In this document: positions 39,601-45,600 of the stretch, one piece after another
Layout: each line of letters starts with the position of its first letter
How positions within the stretch are numbered: position 1 is the first letter of the stretch
Source of the DNA: Sipunculus nudus
Taxonomy: Eukaryota > Annelida > Sipuncula > Golfingiida > Sipunculidae
NCBI GenBank assembly: GCA_026874595.1
Contig: CM049313.1
Location: 13,077,508-13,141,507, forward strand
Reading direction: 5' to 3'
DNA length: 64,000 bases
Translations under genes and position numbers: made by a program
Notes under the pieces: model-generated
Databases searched by the model: none
What the model saw: only the letters and a program-made list of their open reading frames with translations
What the model was told of the DNA's origin: nothing

Positions 39601-41695
39601 TTAATAGCATTACAACTCATCTACAGAGCATTTAATTTTAACAGAATGCGAATACAGCCTTACATGTGGCCGCTGACAGAGGTCGGTCGGATATTGTGGA
39701 GTTACTGTGCAGGAAGAATATTAAGGTTGATCAGGGAGCCTCGGTAATACACAGATCCTCATACCAGCAAAACCCTCAGAACATAGGTTTTTAAGCCAGT
39801 TTAACCTCAAGATTTTATTGATTATTGGGTACTCGTCTCTTAACTTACTAATGTAACCTCGTGCTCTTGTTACCATTAGAATCATGAGGTCCCTAACTTT
39901 AATTATATCCTTACCTGTAATAATTTACTTGTTACATTTATTAAACACACTTTTCTTCTATGAGTGCATGAGTGCATGTAGGTATATGTGTGTAGCAGTG
40001 TGTCTGTCTGTATATATTTGCGTTTTCGTTTGTAAACCCGTATCCGATATAACATGATATTGACTGCACACGAAACGTACGATGCCTTTTATTACTCACT
40101 TGAAACTGGACTGGTCTTTGCATTCAAGCTGTTAAAGCATTAAAGAGGCTAAAAAATCTATGCAAGTTCCTAGCAAATTAGATTAATCATATTACTGGAG
40201 TGATGTGAAGTCAACATATCAGTAAAGAAATATAGGGGAATTTCCTCCCGTGTGTTCTAACTTTTTAACGATGTTTTGTTTTTGTAATGTTTCCTGTTTT
40301 TTTTTTGGTTTTCCATCTGAAGGCAGTAAATCTGTTAAGGACAGGTTCCTCGATATTTCATTTAAAAGGTGCACCGTAACGTGTTTTATATGCTAGTTAG
40401 TAAGTCCATGCTTGGACATGAAAGTTTGATATGCAAAATGCAAAGTCCTCGCAGGGAAAGCGTTACGGTAATGCATCCTTCTCTGACCTAAAAACTTTTC
40501 CTTTAAAAAAATAAGCGATGATACATGCGTCTGTTTTCGATCCAACAGTTCCCTTCCTCACTGCTGCAGAACTACTAGTCTCGCTAGTTCTTTTGACCGC
40601 GTTTGTGTGTCTGTATATGTGTGCCTTATCTATTTGCCTGTAAATGTGTACTTGTTTTTCTGTCCCTGTGCATGTGTCTGTGTATGTGTCTTTAGATTTA
40701 TGTATGTGTCTGCATGTATATGTACATGTGTACCTGTGTCATTACACGTGCGCTTTCAGAAATCGTAGGTGCCACAAATTGATTACAAGAAACATGAAAT
40801 ATTATAAAACAAAGGCGAAATGTTATGTAAGGATGTCTATTAATCTAATTTTGTATTTGATACATATTAATTTATTTATGATTTATTTTTAGGACGGAAG
40901 AACAGCTTTGTGGAAATCTGCATATGAGGGTCATTTGGATATCGTAAAGCTGCTGATAAACAAGGGAGCGGAAATTGATCTTGAGGATACAGTATGTTGT
41001 AAAACATATTATACTCCCACTCCATTGATTCTGCGAACTTTAATTAGTGTTTGGTAAAATTGTTTGGTGGTAAGGATGTATATAACGAACAGTCGAACCT
41101 CTATAAAGTGGGCACCCTTGGTACTTGGCAAAACTGCCCACTTTATAGAGATGCCCACTATATGGAGGTCATAGTGCTGCTTTCAGTACTGCCACCTGTA
41201 CAACGTGCCTGATCTGGATTAATCTATGTTGTTCATTGCTTTGATTAAGTTGGTTAAGGTCCGGAACTCCGTAATTACATTTGGAAACCAAAAGAGAACA
41301 ACGTTAAATTTGAAATACAGTGGAGAATACTCAGAAAAGCCAAATGACATCCCAAAAAAACTAACAGATGTAATCTGTGTCGATGGGAGAAATATTTCAT
41401 TATATGTAAACAAAACCTGGCCACGCTTAACCAACGAAATTAACAAGTTGTAGACAGGCTAACGAATTCCTCTTACGTAAACTCAACACAAAGAGTAATC
41501 CAGATTAGGCACGTTGTACAGGTATTCAGCACAAACACGCCAGTCATACCGTTCTGAAGTGTGCCGTACAACGGTACGAAACTAATTAGTTCGATGCTTA
41601 CAATCGTTTGATTCCTTACACATAATATATATTTATACGTTCTGGTTATACCATCGAGCACTTAGCCATCAGTGCATTGCAAACCAGGAAAGAAC

Positions 41696-41739
<44 letters not shown>

Positions 41740-42565
41740 CATGTATCGATTGACATAACCTACATGCATTGATCCTGTTATTTAAATCTGCCTAATATCA
41801 TGACAAATTACTCAATGCATCCTCAGATATACCATTCTGTTCTACCGACTTTCTCGATCTGAAACAAGTCACTCTAGAATCTTTGAACAGGTACACTTTG
41901 AGGTCTATGCCAAACCTGTACATTTCACTTTGGGTTTGACATTTTACAAGTGGACATCATCAGTGAATATGACACACAATGACCAGTGTTTGGTATTGAT
42001 CATAAAGTGCTGCACACCTTACAAGGGGGACTTACCCTATTAAATCATCTCAGGGTACAAAGTAACTGGGTGAATGAGCAGGTCGTTCACTCAAGGTATT
42101 AACTATAGCAGTTTCTTTGCTTCGCTGACAAAAGAAAATCTAGTGACTGGACAACAAAATAATTCTGATGCATCCACATTTAAAACTGGGAAAACAAGAA
42201 TCTTCGGGAATATTCCTGTCAACCGGTTTAAGTAGATAGATGGTGGAGCACGACGGCGTTCGTGTCCAGAGCAATATTTGAATAAAAACCTTTTAATCAT
42301 GATCTGAACTAAGATAAAGATGTTTAAGTAAGTCTTCTTTTTATCAAAATAGTATAGTTCAAACCAAAATTAAAATTTTAAGGAACAGAGTGCGAAAAAT
42401 GTTTTTCTCTTCAGCATAAGTTAATACAAAGTAGTCAGATAGAGAATATTTTTTTTATACATTCCAGGTTATTCGTCCAGCTATTCTCACAAATTATTTC
42501 TTTTTAAGGAACCAATGACATGATGACATTATTTCCAATTAACTTATTATCATACATTTACATTG

Positions 42566-42618
<53 letters not shown>

Positions 42619-45600
42619 TAAAAGTAGAAAACCCCAAGGCACTAACACCAGGATGTATAACCTCATGTTTCAGATTGGCAGTACACCTTTTATTGTCGCG
42701 TGTCAAAATGGACATGTTGATGTGGTGAAGTTCCTCTTAAGCAAGGGCGCCAATGCGACCAAGAAAACACAGGTTTGAAAAACGTTGCCGCACAAAGACA
42801 CCTGGACCACATCAATTCCATTTATTTTCAGTTATAATGTGACCACTATTTAATAACTGATTTCTCTCCTGGTAACATTCAACTTTCAATAGGCTTAACT
42901 TCAAATAGATTTGATGAACGTGTGAAACAACTTTTAGAATTTTTGTTTTGGTTCTCTCAGGAAAATTAACTCGATAGGTACACTAATAATGGTGGGTTTA
43001 GATTATCAGTTATCCTTTTAGAAGAATCTATAGCACATTGTAAAATCCAATGATACTTGAACATGAATGATATTTTTTCAAGGTCAAGGAAAGGTCTGTG
43101 AAATCTATGATCATTATTAAAGTAAGAGATTAGTCAGGAAATTTTTAATGGAAATGGACATAACTGTTAAGTTTGGTTTAGAAAGGTAGGTATTTACTCT
43201 TCTTGTATCAGTGTGTATATGTAAGGTAGGAATATTTGAGTTAGGAAGTATTAAGAAACAGATCGAAACATTTTGGGATCATTAGATAGGATATTTCGAG
43301 ATATTTAAAGGACAAAACAGATTCATATATATTCCTCAGGACGGTCAGGACGGCCTGATGGTGTCCGCTGGAAAAGGACATGCCGAAGTTGTGAAGTTAC
43401 TATTGGCGAAAGGGGCAGATGTCAACGATGCACGGAAGGTTTGTTTTTTTTCTCAAATTTATTTGGCACTGCAGCCTCACCATGAACACGTATAGTTCTC
43501 ATCTTCTGTTTGTTTACACCGGGATGTTGAGAAAGAGAAAAGGTGATAATAATTGAACGAACTGCATTTCCAAGATCTTTCAATACAGTTTTTACCCCAA
43601 TTGGATACTGTCAAACATGGCTACGTCTCTAAAATTTCTATGTCAGTTGCAGATGGAGTATTTGCTTTTGGTGTCTGCTTATTATGATAAAATTATTAAA
43701 TGATAAGGTAACCGAATCTCATATATCTTGCATTATATCGTTATATCATTATCGCTTTGGCTTCTACCTTACGGATTGCTGGACTATGGTCTAATTTCAT
43801 TATGTTGTGTTCTAATTCAATTCACTTATATTGACACTTTTTTTTCACATTTACACTAAAAAAGTAACAAAAAATAATTAACTAAAATGATTTACACGAT
43901 AATTACAATGAAATAGTTCAGTACTGATCATTTTTCATCTTTCCTCTCAATGTTTCAGGATGGCGTTGTGCCACTTGGCTTAGCAGCAAACAACGGCCAC
44001 ACAGACTTAGTCAACTTCCTGTGTGATCAAGGTGCAAACATAAACCACCAGTGTGCTGTATGTATTCAAGCTTCTGTTTATATGTGCTGAATTGAACTCG
44101 ATTTAAGATGGCCTTTTCAAATATCTTTAGTTGCATCTCTTTGTGGAAACTTCGACCGATATGTTTCTCTTCTATACCGACACTAGTATTAACAAAGACA
44201 CCAAATTCAATGTTCAAGCCATGTGAACTAGGATTGTAAATGGGGTTTTATGTCTAGTTGACATTTTGTTAGCTGCTTGTAGCATATCTTATAACCACGG
44301 GAAGATATATATAGCAGGTGTATTGCTGGCATAGACGCGATGCAGATTTTTAATATTACCGTAAATAAACAGCAGAAAAGCTGGGAGAATTTTTAGCCAA
44401 AGACCCCAAAAAGCCTTAATCAAGGATTATTTAAGAATTTTCCATCAGTTTAAAAGTAAAGTTGAAGGTTCTGTGTATTTTTCCTTACCAATAGGTATTT
44501 CAACATTGTAATAAATCATCTCAGACTGCATATAGAAACTAATAAATAAAATCTGCAATATGTTCGAGGTCTGAACTGTAGTAGAATCAAATTATGGCGC
44601 TATGTGGCATATAACTGCCTTCATTCCAGAATGGCAGGACTCCTTTATGGCAAGCAGCATATGAAGGGCAGAGTAAGACCGTACTCATGCTTATTAAAAG
44701 GGGAGCCTCACTGGATCTGGCAGACAGGGTAAGTGTCAGGATTTATGACATAAATGTACCCTGCGGCAGGAATGACGGAACTTGTTACAAAGAACTTATA
44801 TAACTTGTTCATTTGTGCCAACACGCTCTTATGAACTAATTTTTCCTGGAATCGGTTCAGTGTTCTAAATAAATAAATCATGTGAGGTTGCTTTAAATCA
44901 CCTGAATCGACTACAGCCCAGTCAAACATGGCTTTACGACCGGTTTTGACAGGTTATGACCACCTACGACCTGAAAATCGCAGTTAATCGTTGAAAGGTG
45001 GTACAGGAAGACCTAACGACCTGTCGTAAATGCTCCTATATAGTCTGCAGTGGAATGCAAGCGGTTCGCATTCCTACGACTAATAGGTAGTGTTGCTCTT
45101 ATATTCGTATGATCTATTGACATCATTAGATGTGACACAGGGAAAGAGAGAGAAATACCTACATAGGGGATAAGTGAATTTTGATTTGTATCATCCATTT
45201 GAAAAGTCTATACATGATGGACTGAACTTTCACTTGTTGGTTAAGTGCATTGGAGGGGTATTTCACTCCAATATTGTGAGAAACTTGAAAAAAATCAAAC
45301 TTTAAATAGAGCATTCTCGGATACTATTGCTCCAACTGCAAGGATCTTCTGCACCTGAAATAAGTAATTAAACTTGCTACCCAATTCTATTAATGTATCT
45401 TATATATGTGTCCCTAAAGTTTCATATTTATGTCAATGTATAAATATAAACCCAGCAGAATAACCACATAATTGACGAGGTATACATCTAGGAAGATTTT
45501 GGAAGCTTTTACAATTTGGTTCTTATTTGAGCACAAAATAATGATGTATGATTATCTTTCTATTTTACATAAAACAATAACAATGTTAGTGAATTGCAAA

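Larger units (their letters stand above)
38566..40892. other. Introns around ankyrin exons 13 and 14
   Basis: Apart from exons 13 and 14 there are only weak 'tgtgtctgt' repeats at 40600-40740. No other exon recognised. Confidence 0.5.
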
